DNA of 64,000 nt from Sunxiuqinia sp963677175 (GCA_963677175.2 CAXXES010000007.1:558001-622000), one strand, 5' to 3'. Shown: positions 26,749-36,468, counted from the stretch's first letter. Program-made: numbers and translations. The notes: generated by a model not told the origin, from the letters alone.

Positions 26749-28539
26749 TTATTCGCGACTACTGTAAAAACGGTTCAAAATTGCGCCGTCATTGGTTTCT
26801 TTTGAAAGCGATTCAATGGTATTTTTCGGAACATCGTAAACATCGAGCAAAATTAAGCCATCCAAACAGTTATTAAACTTGGGGTCGACGTTGAAGCCAA
26901 TGATTTTCGCATTTAGTTTAATGTATTTCTTTAGCAATACCGGCAATCCGGTGTTGAGCTGATCCACGTCGCCAATAAACCGGTCGAGCTTGTTGATATC
27001 GTCCAGGTTTTCCATGATCACGTTCATGTTCGGATCAGGACTTTTAAATTTGAAAGCCTTCCGTGGAGCGACCAGCCGGGCATTTTGCCAGTCGAAATGA
27101 TGCGACATGATAAATTTGATGATCAGTTCCTTCGATGTTTTCGTATAGTCGGCGCTGATACTGACCGGGCCAATCAAATAGCGGTACTCCGGGTTTTTCA
27201 GCAAAAAATAGAGAATGCCTTTCCACAGCAAAAACAAGGGCAAGGGCTGTCGCTGGTATTCCTTTACCACAAACGACCGGCCCAGTTCAACGGCCTGTTC
27301 CAAAACCGGTTCGAAAGTCTCTTTCAACTTAAAAAGACTGTGAACATAGAAGCCGCGCAGGCCAAACTCATGCAAAATATCGGCGCCTTTGCCTATGCGA
27401 TAAGCGCCCACGAGCTTTTCGGCGTCATTATCCCAAATAAAAAGCTGGTGGTAATACAGGTCGAACTCATCCAAATCAATGCTCCGGTTGGTTCCCTCAC
27501 CCACTTCGCGAAAAGTGATTTCGCGCAAGCGTCCAATCTCATAAAGAATCGTGGGAATTTCGTTTGATGGCGCGCAAAATACTTTGAATTTTTTAACCTG
27601 AAACAATAAGCTTTCGCTTCTTAATCCCGCAATTTCATTTTTGATGGTCTCCTCCGACGAAGGCTTCGCAATTTCTTCCACCCGCTTTTGCCGTTTCAGG
27701 GAGTAGTTGAAAAAGCGCTTCACCTGAATTCCCGAATTCAGGCTGTACGTTCGGGCTCTCAGGTAGCGTCCAAATTGGTACACCTCCGGAAAGGTGGCCT
27801 GCTCAGTGACCGAAATGGCCGAACCGATCCGCACTTTTACCGGCTTACGCCTTTTATTCAGCAACTCCGACGGCAGCTTGACCTGTTGCAGGTTGGGCTT
27901 AATGCGGCCCATAAGATAAAACAACCGGCTGTTGTGACCATTAAAATAAACCGGGACAACCGGAACATTCGAATGCTTGATAAACTTGAGCACCGGATAC
28001 TGCCACTGGCGGTCGGTAATTTTATAATTGGCCTGGTATCCCGACACCTCACCCGCCGGAAACAGGCAAAGCCCACCTCCCGAATCCAGGTGCTTCATGG
28101 CACATTTAATTCCCGCAAAGTCGGACGAACTGGCTTTGCGCGATTCGAACGGGTTGACGGGCAAAAAGAAATCGCTGATGGGATCAATCTTTTTTAGCAG
28201 AAAATTAGCCATCACCTTGACGTCCGGACGCACAAGGCTTAGTATTTTGATGAGCAAAATGGCATCGAGCCCGCCAAACGGATGATTGGCCACAACAATG
28301 AAAGGCCCGGTTTTCGGAACCTTGCGTAATTCATCAGCATCAAACTCATACTTGATTTCCAAAATTTTAATCAACTCATCGACAAACTCAATGCCCTGCT
28401 TGTCGGCAATCTGACCGTACAGCCGGTTAAGCTTACTAAACTGCAAAACATACATGATAAACTTCGCGAGGTTCTCACCTCCCAGATACGCCAGATAAGG
28501 GTTAGCTTTAAGAATGTCTTTGGATTTGACAATTTCCAT
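26749..28539 (-). CDS. bifunctional amino-acid-lipid acyltransferase, OlsF-like
   Basis: 596-aa fusion of two acyltransferases. N-terminal PlsC-type O-acyltransferase with VVANHPFGGLD (H86 and D92) and the FPAGEVSGYQ block; C-terminal GNAT domain of the OlsB type (about 310-480) with FREVGEGTNRSIDLDEFDLYYHQLFIWD, AYRIGKG and the GRSFVVKEYQRQPLPLFLLWKGI block. This domain order matches OlsF, which makes ornithine lipids in one polypeptide; in Bacteroides the same reactions are split between GlsB and GlsA for glycine lipids. It should N-acylate an amino acid with a 3-hydroxy-acyl chain and then esterify it. Which amino acid cannot be told. Confidence 0.85.
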   Translation of the reverse strand: MEIVKSKDILKANPYLAYLGGENLAKFIMYVLQFSKLNRLYGQIADKQGIEFVDELIKILEIKYEFDADELRKVPKTGPFIVVANHPFGGLDAILLIKILSLVRPDVKVMANFLLKKIDPISDFFLPVNPFESRKASSSDFAGIKCAMKHLDSGGGLCLFPAGEVSGYQANYKITDRQWQYPVLKFIKHSNVPVVPVYFNGHNSRLFYLMGRIKPNLQQVKLPSELLNKRRKPVKVRIGSAISVTEQATFPEVYQFGRYLRARTYSLNSGIQVKRFFNYSLKRQKRVEEIAKPSSEETIKNEIAGLRSESLLFQVKKFKVFCAPSNEIPTILYEIGRLREITFREVGEGTNRSIDLDEFDLYYHQLFIWDNDAEKLVGAYRIGKGADILHEFGLRGFYVHSLFKLKETFEPVLEQAVELGRSFVVKEYQRQPLPLFLLWKGILYFLLKNPEYRYLIGPVSISADYTKTSKELIIKFIMSHHFDWQNARLVAPRKAFKFKSPDPNMNVIMENLDDINKLDRFIGDVDQLNTGLPVLLKKYIKLNAKIIGFNVDPKFNNCLDGLILLDVYDVPKNTIESLSKETNDGAILNRFYSSRE

Positions 28540-28666
28540 AATTACGGTTTTAAACTTGGGCTAAATTTAGAAAGGATAAAGCTTGCTTTTACATGACCGG
28601 GCGGTTTTTTAAACCGATCTTTACCTAAAAAAGAGGTCAAAGTCTTTTAAATCAGTAAAAGCAGGT

Positions 28667-28674
28667 TACCTTTG
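28667..28674 (+). promoter_or_regulatory. -7 promoter element of the YgiQ gene
   Basis: TACCTTTG matches TAnnTTTG. A clear TTTG -33 element is missing (TTTT at 28645-28648). A start near 28681 would leave about 20 nt before the GTG at 28703 and supports that start codon. Confidence 0.45.
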
Positions 28675-28702
28675 CAGCTACATAATTAAGAAAGTACACT
28701 CC

Positions 28703-30544
28703 GTGAATCAGTTATACGAAAAATACCAGACAACCGATTGGTTGCCGACCACCAGGAAAGAAATGGACGAACGTGGCTGGGATGAAGCCGATATCATCCT
28801 GTTTACAGGCGATGCCTATGTTGACCACCCTTCGTTTGGAGCCGCCGTGATTGGCCGGATTCTGGAAGCCGAAGGGTTGCGCGTAGCCATTGTTCCCCAG
28901 CCCAACTGGCTCGACGATTTGCGTGACTTCAAAAAGCTGGGCACTCCCCGACTCTATTTCGCGGTAACTTCAGGCAATATGGATTCGATGGTGAATCATT
29001 ACACCGCCAACAAACGCAAACGCTCCAAAGATGCCTACACCCCGGGCGGGCAGCATGACAAACGCCCGGATTACGCAGCCACCGTTTATTGCAACATTCT
29101 GAAAAAATTATACCCCGACACGCCTGTCATGCTGGGTGGAATTGAAGCCTCTTTGCGCCGGGTAACGCACTACGATTACTGGCAAGACAAGCTAAAACCA
29201 TCGATCTTGAAAGAGGCAAAAGCTGATTTGTTGTTCTACGGGATGGGCGAAAAATCAATCCTCGACTTTACCCGGTTGGTACAGCGAGGCGTTGATGCCC
29301 GCACCATTACCAACCTGCCGCAAACCGCCTTTTTGGTTGATAAAGACGGCCATTACGCCACCAGTAAAAAGTGGAATAACATCGATTTGTATTCGCACGA
29401 AGAGTGCCTGAGCGATAAGAAGAAGTTTGCCAAAAACTTCATGCACATTGAAGAGGAATCCAACAAGTCGGAAGCCAATAAAATAACCCAGCAAATCGGG
29501 AGCCAGCAGGTGGTTGTCAATCCGCCCTGGCCACCGCTGGAGGAAAAGGAAATAGACCGGTTTTACGACTTGCCGTTTACCCGGCTTCCGCACCCCAAAT
29601 ACAAAAGCAAGGAAACCATACCGGCTTACGAAATGATCCGGCACTCCATTAACATTCACCGCGGATGTTTCGGTGGTTGCACTTTTTGTACGATTTCGGC
29701 CCACCAGGGAAAATTTATTGCCAGCCGTTCCGAAAAATCTATTTTGAAAGAAGTGGAACAAGTGACCCAAATGCCCGACTTTAAAGGCTATATCTCTGAT
29801 TTGGGCGGCCCGTCGGCCAATATGTACAAAATGAAGGGGATTCATGAAGAGATCTGCCGCAAATGCAAGCGCCCGTCGTGCATCTTCCCCGAAGTCTGCA
29901 AAAACCTGGAAGTGAATCATAAACCGATGCTCGACCTGTACCGCAAGGTTCGCGAAAATCCGAAAATCAAAAAAGCCTTTGTGGGAAGCGGCATTCGCTA
30001 CGACATGATTTTACACGAAACGAAAGACAAGCAGGTGAATAAAAACAACATGGAATACCTGCGCGAAGTGGTGAAATACCATGTCTCAGGTCGCTTAAAA
30101 GTGGCTCCCGAGCATACTTCAGACGATGTTTTAAAAGTCATGCGTAAGCCTTCTTTTAGTCATTTTTACAAGCTCAACAAAGCGTTCAACGAAATCAACA
30201 AACAAGAAGGGCTGAACCAACAACTGGTGCCTTATTTCATTTCGAGCCACCCGGGTTGCCGGAACACCGACATGGCCAACCTGGCTGCCGAAACCAAACA
30301 ACTGGATTTTAAGCTGGAGCAGGTGCAGGACTTTACGCCAACGCCTATGACACTGGCCACGGTTATTTACTACACCGGCTACCATCCCTATACGATGGAG
30401 AAGATTTATACCGCCAAATCGAAAAAGGAAAAACTTTCGCAGCGCAAATTCTTTTTCTGGTATAAAAAGGAGTACAAACAGCAAATCCGGCAGGAGTTGC
30501 TTAAATTGAACCGCAAAGATTTATTAAAAAAGATTCTGGATTAG
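28703..30544 (+). CDS. ygiQ: YgiQ-family radical SAM protein
   Basis: 613-aa radical SAM protein with the family's N-terminal domain (PTTRKEMDERGWDEADIILFTGDAYVDHPSFG) and the cluster motif C322-FGG-C326-TF-C329. Further YgiQ blocks are GGPSANMY, SGRLKVAPEHTSD, YFISSHPGC and QVQDFTPTPMTLATVIYYTG. Starts with GTG; no in-frame ATG lies nearer the promoter. The biochemical role of the family is not established. 39 nt upstream of the DUF4197 gene, possibly the same transcript. Confidence 0.93.
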   Translation: MNQLYEKYQTTDWLPTTRKEMDERGWDEADIILFTGDAYVDHPSFGAAVIGRILEAEGLRVAIVPQPNWLDDLRDFKKLGTPRLYFAVTSGNMDSMVNHYTANKRKRSKDAYTPGGQHDKRPDYAATVYCNILKKLYPDTPVMLGGIEASLRRVTHYDYWQDKLKPSILKEAKADLLFYGMGEKSILDFTRLVQRGVDARTITNLPQTAFLVDKDGHYATSKKWNNIDLYSHEECLSDKKKFAKNFMHIEEESNKSEANKITQQIGSQQVVVNPPWPPLEEKEIDRFYDLPFTRLPHPKYKSKETIPAYEMIRHSINIHRGCFGGCTFCTISAHQGKFIASRSEKSILKEVEQVTQMPDFKGYISDLGGPSANMYKMKGIHEEICRKCKRPSCIFPEVCKNLEVNHKPMLDLYRKVRENPKIKKAFVGSGIRYDMILHETKDKQVNKNNMEYLREVVKYHVSGRLKVAPEHTSDDVLKVMRKPSFSHFYKLNKAFNEINKQEGLNQQLVPYFISSHPGCRNTDMANLAAETKQLDFKLEQVQDFTPTPMTLATVIYYTGYHPYTMEKIYTAKSKKEKLSQRKFFFWYKKEYKQQIRQELLKLNRKDLLKKILD

Positions 30545-30583
30545 TCATTAGTTATTAGTTATTGGTCATTAGTAATTTATAGT

Positions 30584-31330
30584 ATGAATACAAAGTTTAC
30601 GCTTCTTGGATTGTTTTTCCTGTTTGTTGGTTGTGCTGAAATGCAGCAAATTGCTAAAACCATTTACGACGACCAACAACCGCTCACCCAAAGTGATATT
30701 ATTGCCGGTCTGAAACAGGCCTTGGTTGTTGGCACCGACAGCTCAGTCGCCGAACTGTCGGGATTGAATGGTTATTTGAAAGATGAAGCCGTGAAGATAT
30801 TGCTTCCCCCTGAAGCAGATATCATCACCAAAAATTTGAGCAAGCTTCCGGGCGGACAGGATTTGGTTGATAAAGTCATTACCAGCATCAACCACGCGGC
30901 TTCGGATGCCGCAAAAGACGCCGCACCAATCCTGATCAACAGCATTAAATCGATGAGTATTCAGGATGCGGCTGGCATTTTAACCGGAGGTGATTATGCC
31001 GCAACCGACTATTTACGTCAAACAAATTACGAAGCTCTGGTTGCCCTTTACCAGCCCAAAATTGAAGGCTCGCTCGACAAAAAGATTGTTGGCAACTACA
31101 GCGCGCAGCAATCGTGGGACGAAATGACCAGCAAATGGAACCAGGTAGCCGGCTCGTTTGTGGGCCAACTGGCCGATCTGGAGTCGGTAGAAACAGACCT
31201 GAGCACCTACCTGACCAAGCGAGCGTTGGATGGTTTATTCCTCAAAATCGGTGAAACCGAAAAGAACATCCGCCAAGACCCCGCAGCCCGGGTTACCGAC
31301 TTATTGAAAAGGGTATTTTCAAGGCAGTAA
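30584..31330 (+). CDS. DUF4197 lipoprotein
   Basis: 248-aa predicted lipoprotein (VGC lipobox, Cys17) whose mature part matches DUF4197: LTQSDIIAGLKQALVVGTDSSVAELS, ILLPPEADIITKNLSKLPGGQ, VITSINHAASDAAKDAAPILINSIKSMSIQDAAGILTGGDYAATDYLR and a final helix ending KRVFSRQ. The domain is mostly alpha-helical and occurs in many Gram-negative bacteria with no known activity. Confidence 0.85.
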   Translation: MNTKFTLLGLFFLFVGCAEMQQIAKTIYDDQQPLTQSDIIAGLKQALVVGTDSSVAELSGLNGYLKDEAVKILLPPEADIITKNLSKLPGGQDLVDKVITSINHAASDAAKDAAPILINSIKSMSIQDAAGILTGGDYAATDYLRQTNYEALVALYQPKIEGSLDKKIVGNYSAQQSWDEMTSKWNQVAGSFVGQLADLESVETDLSTYLTKRALDGLFLKIGETEKNIRQDPAARVTDLLKRVFSRQ

Positions 31331-31333
31331 CTT

Positions 31334-31516
31334 ATTGGTCATTGGATGATTAGTTATTGGATAATTAGTCATTGGATGATTGGTGATTTGGCCAGTATCC
31401 GCCGGTGGTTGGAATTTGAAATTTGGAACATGGAATTTGGAATTTATGTCTTGCGGCTGGATACTGGATATCTACAACTTACAGCTGTTGGACCCTTGGA
31501 ATTTGAAATTTGGAAC
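31334..31516. repeat. short tandem and direct repeats between DUF4197 and radical SAM genes
   Basis: Three 15-bp units of the form ATTGGATGATTAGTT lie in the first 50 bases, and similar words fill the 39-bp gap upstream at 30545. GGAATTTGAAATTTGGAAC occurs at 31411-31429 and again at 31498-31516. Low-complexity intergenic repeats; no gene. Confidence 0.6.
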
Positions 31517-31523
31517 TTGAAAA

Positions 31524-32468
31524 CTACTCAAACAGCCTTCCCTGCCAGGTATCGCGTTCTGCCAATCGTTTTTCAAGCTTTACCACAAACTCAAAATTCT
31601 TCAATCCCCATTTAGGAGCAATCAGCAAATCATAAGGAGCCTGACTAACAAAACGCTCCAGAACAATTTCCGGATTAAGAAGCTCCAGGTAATCAACCAC
31701 CAAATCAAGGTATTCTTCCGCCGTGAACAAATGAAAATCGTCCGGCTGCCGATTAAATTCAACAGCCATTCGTGTTCTTTTGTGAATCTGAAGTTGGTGT
31801 AATTTCAGGTTTTCAACCGGTAATTTCGAAATCGTCCGGGCCTGGTTCAATAGGTCTTCCCTTGTTTCGCCCGGAAGGCCCAGAATTACATGTGCACAAG
31901 TATGGATACCCCGCCTGGCCGTTTCTTCAATGGCCCATTTGGCCTCAGCAAACTGATGACCACGGTTAATTCGATTCAACGTCTTATTTTGAACCGATTC
32001 AACCCCATATTCAACCATCACATAGCAAGTCTTTGAAAGGTCAGCCAGATAATCCAGAATCTCCGCATTCACACAATCAGGCCGGGTTCCCAAAACCAAT
32101 CCAATAATCTTGGGATGCATTAAGGCCTCCTCATACCGCTCTTTCAGAATGGATAAATCGGCATAAGTATTCGAATAGGCTTGAAAATAAGCCAAAAAGC
32201 GCATCGCCTGATATTTCTTCGAGTAAAACTCAATGCCCTGCTCAATCTGTTCCGAGATACTTTTCTCCAATCGACAATAATCCGGTTTAAACGTTTGATT
32301 ATTGCAATACGAACAGCCATTCAAAGCTTTGGTGCCATCGCGGTTCGGACAGGTAAATCCGGCGTCAACCGACACTTTCTGTACCCGGCCACTGAACTTT
32401 CCTCTGAAATAAGTCGGAAAATCATTGTAACGCTTAGCGTGCCCCCATGGATAAACCTGTTCAGTCAT
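31524..32468 (-). CDS. TIGR01212-type radical SAM protein (YhcC-like)
   Basis: 314-aa radical SAM protein. I take MTEQVYPWGHAKRYND at 32468 as the start because this N-terminus is family-typical; ten more residues are possible upstream. The cluster Cys are C40 in FTCPNRDG, then C52 and C55 in GCSYCNN. Other blocks are YFQAYSNTYA, GLVLGTRPDC, YGVESVQNKTLNRINRGH and HVILGLPGET. Members are proposed tRNA- or methylthiolation-related enzymes; this one has no functional context here. Reads away from the DUF4301 gene. Confidence 0.9.
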   Translation of the reverse strand: MTEQVYPWGHAKRYNDFPTYFRGKFSGRVQKVSVDAGFTCPNRDGTKALNGCSYCNNQTFKPDYCRLEKSISEQIEQGIEFYSKKYQAMRFLAYFQAYSNTYADLSILKERYEEALMHPKIIGLVLGTRPDCVNAEILDYLADLSKTCYVMVEYGVESVQNKTLNRINRGHQFAEAKWAIEETARRGIHTCAHVILGLPGETREDLLNQARTISKLPVENLKLHQLQIHKRTRMAVEFNRQPDDFHLFTAEEYLDLVVDYLELLNPEIVLERFVSQAPYDLLIAPKWGLKNFEFVVKLEKRLAERDTWQGRLFE

Positions 32469-32602
32469 AAACCAAAATATTGGGCGAAAATAAGTCAATT
32501 CTGTCTGAAAAACACATATTGGTCAGGAAATGCAGGATCAACTCCAACTTTCCATTCCAAGGCAACGCTCCTACTGCTCTGAAAATGAAAAATTAATACT
32601 GA

Positions 32603-32616
32603 ATTTGTTAACAAAT
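32603..32616. promoter_or_regulatory. 14-bp perfect palindrome before the DUF4301 gene
   Basis: ATTTGTTAACAAAT at 32603-32616, about 90 bp upstream of the chosen DUF4301 start, in the divergent gap. Might be an operator; a chance AT-rich palindrome is possible. Confidence 0.25.
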
Positions 32617-32706
32617 GTTGACAACTTTAAAACTCTCACGGCTTTCAGGCGTTCCAACTCTAAGTCCTATTCATTAATTTTAACGTTATTCAAAAATCAT
32701 CCAACT

Positions 32707-34239
32707 ATGTTTAGTGCCGAAGATTTGGTTTTCATCGAAGAAAGAGGAAGTGACCTGAACACCGTAAAGGAACAAGTCAAAAACTTTGAAAAAGAATTTC
32801 CATTCATGGAAATAATTCAGGCAGCAACTGTCGGAAAGGGAATCATCCAGCTGGATGAATCACACGTCGATGAGTTTGTTCACTTTTTTGAGCATCAACT
32901 TGAAAAAGGAATTTCATTGCTGAAGTTTGTTCCGGCATCGGGCGCTGCCAGCCGCATGTTTAAAAGCTTGTACACAGCAATCGGCCAACTCGAAGAAGGA
33001 ACACCGGAAGCAGAAGTCCTGCAAAACAAAGAGATAAAAGTGTTTTTTGACCGGCTTAAAGACTTTGCCTTATATCCCGACTTGGAAAAAGCGGCTGCCA
33101 AACCGCTTGACCAACTGTCGAAGCTGGAAATACTGAAGCTTGTTTTAACGGAATCGGGTCTGGACTATGGGAACTTACCCAAAGGGCTGCTGCAGTTTCA
33201 TCAATACAATGAAAAATCGAGAACGCCTTTTGAAGAACATGGTGTGGAAGGAGCACGCTATGCGAAAGAAAAAGATGGCAAGGTAAAAATCCATTTTACG
33301 GTTTCGCCCGAACACCAGAAGGCTTTCGAAGCTCATTTGAAAGAAGTGCAACAGGCTTACGAGCGTGAGTTTAATGTCAGCTATGAAATTACATTTAGCC
33401 AGCAGAAGCCAGCCACCGACACCATTGCAGTGGATATGGACAACAAACCTTTCCGCAATGAAGACAACAGCCTGCTTTTTCGGCCCGCCGGGCATGGCGC
33501 TTTACTCGATAACCTGAATGATCTGGATGCCGACCTGATCTTCATAAAAAACATTGACAATGTGGTGCCGGATTATTTGAAAGGTGAAACCGTAAAATAT
33601 AAAAAAGCACTAGCCGGGCTGCTGCTTAACTACCAGAAACGAATTTTCAGCTATCAACAGATTTTGAATGAGCGCCATTATACGGCTTTGGACAGTAAAT
33701 TTTATGCTGAAGCTTCAAGTTTCCTTGAGAACGTACTCAATGTGACGCCGCCGGTAAACCAATACTATTCCGAAAAGGAAGAATTGTATCATTATCTGAA
33801 ACTAAAGTTTAACCGTCCCATTCGGGTGTGTGGCATGGTGAAAAATGAAGGTGAACCAGGCGGAGGCCCATTTTGGGCAAAGAATGCCGATGGCTCCATT
33901 TCCTTGCAGATTGTAGAAAGTGTGCAAGTGGACCTATCTAACGAGCAACAGAAAAACATCGTTCAAAAAGCCACCCACTTTAATCCTGTTGATTTGGTAT
34001 GTGGAACAAAAAACTATAAGGGCGAAAGCTATAATCTTTTAAAATACAGGGATTCGAAAACAGGATTCATCTCTTATAAATCAAAAGACGGAAAGGAATT
34101 AAAAGCCCAGGAACTACCAGGACTATGGAATGGAGCAATGGCTGATTGGAACACGCTGTTTGTGGAAGTTCCAATCCTGACTTTCAATCCGGTAAAAACG
34201 GTCAACGACTTATTACGAAAAGAGCACCAGCCGGATTAA
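32707..34239 (+). CDS. DUF4301 family protein
   Basis: 510-aa cytoplasmic protein of unknown function. The start at 32707 (MFSAEDLVFIEERG) is preferred; the frame is open for 59 more codons upstream but that extension is low-complexity and runs across the palindrome at 32603. Family landmarks: FVPASGAASRMFKSLY near 70-85, RFRPAGHGALLDNLNDLDADLIFIKNIDNV in the middle, and RVCGMVKNEGEPGGGPFWA. The PASGAASRM and GHGALLDNL motifs recall sugar-nucleotidyltransferases, so a nucleotide-sugar role is conceivable, but this is speculation. Followed after 49 nt by the TPR gene. Confidence 0.85.
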   Translation: MFSAEDLVFIEERGSDLNTVKEQVKNFEKEFPFMEIIQAATVGKGIIQLDESHVDEFVHFFEHQLEKGISLLKFVPASGAASRMFKSLYTAIGQLEEGTPEAEVLQNKEIKVFFDRLKDFALYPDLEKAAAKPLDQLSKLEILKLVLTESGLDYGNLPKGLLQFHQYNEKSRTPFEEHGVEGARYAKEKDGKVKIHFTVSPEHQKAFEAHLKEVQQAYEREFNVSYEITFSQQKPATDTIAVDMDNKPFRNEDNSLLFRPAGHGALLDNLNDLDADLIFIKNIDNVVPDYLKGETVKYKKALAGLLLNYQKRIFSYQQILNERHYTALDSKFYAEASSFLENVLNVTPPVNQYYSEKEELYHYLKLKFNRPIRVCGMVKNEGEPGGGPFWAKNADGSISLQIVESVQVDLSNEQQKNIVQKATHFNPVDLVCGTKNYKGESYNLLKYRDSKTGFISYKSKDGKELKAQELPGLWNGAMADWNTLFVEVPILTFNPVKTVNDLLRKEHQPD

Positions 34240-34259
34240 GTAATTCTAAAAAGTATTAT

Positions 34260-34267
34260 TAAATTTG
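34260..34267 (+). promoter_or_regulatory. candidate -7 element of the TPR-comA unit
   Basis: TAAATTTG matches TAnnTTTG. It overlaps a possible TTG start at 34265, which argues for the ATG at 34289 as the real start of the TPR gene. A matching -33 element is not evident. Confidence 0.35.
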
Positions 34268-34288
34268 CAGTTGCAATTTTTCGATTCT

Positions 34289-35707
34289 ATGGAAGAAGAC
34301 TCAAGGGACTTTTACGACAGTGAGGAAATAGAGGAAGCCGTCAAACGCTTCGAAAAGATGATGAATACCAACCAAGTTGACTATTTTGATGTTTTTGAAG
34401 TAGAAGGCATTGTGGATTATTTTCTGGATGAAGGCCAAATAAGCATGGCTAACCGGGCCATCGACAACGGAATAAAACTTCATCCGACATCCATCGCACT
34501 AAAAATTAAGAAAGCACAGCTACTTTTGGTCGACGAAAAGGTTGAAGAATCACTTGAAATCATTCATTTGGTTGAGCAAATTGAAGACAGCAACTCGGAC
34601 GTCTACCTGATTAAAGGCTCGGCACTGATTATGCTTGAACAGATTGATGCAGCCATTTTGGCTTATGAGCAAGCCATTTTTCACAACTACGATGAAGAAG
34701 ATGAGTTGCTCTACAACATCGGTCTCACATTCGGACAAGCCGGTGAAATTCAAAAAGCCATTTCGTTTCTGGAGCGAGCATATAAGGCGAATCCGGAGAA
34801 TGAACAAGTGCTTTATGAACTCGCTTATTATTGTGACAAGGACAACCTGGACGAGAAAAGCATTCTCTATTACAACAAATACCTCGACATCGATCCGTTT
34901 AACTCATCGGTTTGGTATAATTTAGGCATTACTTTCAACCGGATTGGACAGCACGACAAAGCTGTTGAAGCTTACGACTTTTCCATTGCACTGAATGATG
35001 AGTTTGAGCAGGCGCTTTTCAATAAAGCCAATGCCCTATCGAATAACAACCAGCACGAAGAGGCCATTGAGTGTTATCTTGAATACCTGGAAACCGATAA
35101 ACAGAATGACGATGCCTACTGCTATTTGGGTGAGTGCTATCTGAACCTGGATCGGTACAATGAAGCATTGGTCAATTATCGCAAAGCCATCCGCCTAAAT
35201 AAAAACAATGCGTCGGCTTGGCATGGCTCTGGGTTGGTCATGTGGATTGAAAATAACCTGACCGAAAGTCAATCGTTGATTAAAAAAGCGCTCAAATTAG
35301 ATGATACCAATCCCGAATTTTGGCTCATATATGGAAAAATAAATCATGAACTTGGCCTTTACGATCAGGCAGAATCAGCATTTGAAATGGCTACCACCTT
35401 GGATCCGGACAACCGGGAAAGTTGGATTTCGTATGCTGAAATGCAATACGAACAGGGCCTGCTTCAGCAATCAATCGACATCCTGAAAAAAGCACAAAAA
35501 ATTATTGCTGACGACTCGAACATCAATTACCGGTTAACAGCTTATCTGCTTGAAAATAACGAAGAACGTTCGGCCACCGATTATTTTGAAATCGCACTAA
35601 AAGCTGATTTCAACAGTTACCGCGACCTTTTTGATTATTACCCCAAAGCACAACAAAACGAATCCATCAAACAACTCATAAAAGAATACCAATCAACCAA
35701 ATTTTAA
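34289..35707 (+). CDS. tetratricopeptide-repeat protein
   Basis: 472-aa soluble protein made almost wholly of TPR units, about ten to twelve, with consensus positions such as VWYNLGITFNRIGQHDKAVEAYDFSIALNDEF and DAYCYLGECYLNLDRYNEALVNYRKAIRLNKNNASAWHG. An acidic N-terminal cap (MEEDSRDFYDSEEIEEAV) precedes them and there is no signal peptide, so it probably acts as a cytoplasmic scaffold. The ATG at 34289 is chosen over an upstream TTG. comA begins 2 nt after its stop, so the two are co-translated. Confidence 0.88.
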   Translation: MEEDSRDFYDSEEIEEAVKRFEKMMNTNQVDYFDVFEVEGIVDYFLDEGQISMANRAIDNGIKLHPTSIALKIKKAQLLLVDEKVEESLEIIHLVEQIEDSNSDVYLIKGSALIMLEQIDAAILAYEQAIFHNYDEEDELLYNIGLTFGQAGEIQKAISFLERAYKANPENEQVLYELAYYCDKDNLDEKSILYYNKYLDIDPFNSSVWYNLGITFNRIGQHDKAVEAYDFSIALNDEFEQALFNKANALSNNNQHEEAIECYLEYLETDKQNDDAYCYLGECYLNLDRYNEALVNYRKAIRLNKNNASAWHGSGLVMWIENNLTESQSLIKKALKLDDTNPEFWLIYGKINHELGLYDQAESAFEMATTLDPDNRESWISYAEMQYEQGLLQQSIDILKKAQKIIADDSNINYRLTAYLLENNEERSATDYFEIALKADFNSYRDLFDYYPKAQQNESIKQLIKEYQSTKF

Positions 35708-35709
35708 GC

Positions 35710-36468
35710 ATGAATTTCAACTTACCGTTTATTCCTGGACGCCCTGAAAAACCACGCTCATCAGGCCTTACAATGGTTATGGACAAAGGACTAAGTCTGC
35801 GACAGGCAGAAGATCTATGTGAGGTCGCAGCAGAATACATGGATTTTGTCAAGCTTGGCTTTGGTACAGGGCTGCTGACTCCCCGATTGAAAGAAAAAAT
35901 AAAACTCTATCAGACAGCTGGTATCAGACCCTATTTTGGTGGGACACTTTTCGAAGCATTCGTTGCCCGAAACATGTTCGACGACTACCGCAAATTTATT
36001 GCCGACAGTGGCGTTGAAACAGCCGAAGTGTCCGATGGTGTCCTCCCGATTCAACACGATAAAAAATGCCAGTATATTACTGACCTGGCTAAGGACTTTG
36101 AGATTTTCTCAGAAGTTGGATCCAAACTTCGGGGAAAAGAAATCAGCAATGCAGAATGGGTTTCATGGATGAAAAGTGAATTGGAAGCCGGTGCATGGAA
36201 AGTCATTGCCGAAGCCCGCGAAAGTGGTAACATGGGCATCTACCAGGAAGATGGATCAGCCAACAGCCAACTGATCATGGATATCAAAAAGGAAATCAAC
36301 ACAGAACATATTTTATGGGAAGCCCCGCTAAAAAGCCAGCAAGTGTGGTTTATCAAATTGCTGGGAGCTAATGTCAATTTGGGCAATATTTCCGAAACGG
36401 AGGTTATTCCACTGGAAACACTCCGAAGAGGACTTCGTGGTGACACCTTGCTCAGTTTTCTTCCCTAA
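35710..36468 (+). CDS. comA: phosphosulfolactate synthase ComA
   Basis: Adds sulfite to phosphoenolpyruvate to give (2R)-phospho-3-sulfolactate. The 252-aa length is normal and ComA features are clear: GLTMVMDKGLSLRQAEDL, DFVKLGFGTG, GTLFEA, VEVSDG-like AEVSDGVLPI, GAWKVIAEARESGNMGIYQ and ILWEAPLKSQQVWFI. First described for coenzyme M synthesis in methanogens; in Bacteroidota, which lack coenzyme M, the product may feed sulfolactate or cysteate pools, perhaps for sulfonolipids (inference). No ComB or ComC homolog lies nearby. Coupled to the TPR gene and ended by a terminator. Confidence 0.9.
   Translation: MNFNLPFIPGRPEKPRSSGLTMVMDKGLSLRQAEDLCEVAAEYMDFVKLGFGTGLLTPRLKEKIKLYQTAGIRPYFGGTLFEAFVARNMFDDYRKFIADSGVETAEVSDGVLPIQHDKKCQYITDLAKDFEIFSEVGSKLRGKEISNAEWVSWMKSELEAGAWKVIAEARESGNMGIYQEDGSANSQLIMDIKKEINTEHILWEAPLKSQQVWFIKLLGANVNLGNISETEVIPLETLRRGLRGDTLLSFLP

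Noticed and set aside
32530..32706. 59-residue extension of the DUF4301 protein
   Set aside because: Ser/Leu/Asn-rich sequence that crosses a palindrome; the family begins near the ATG at 32707.
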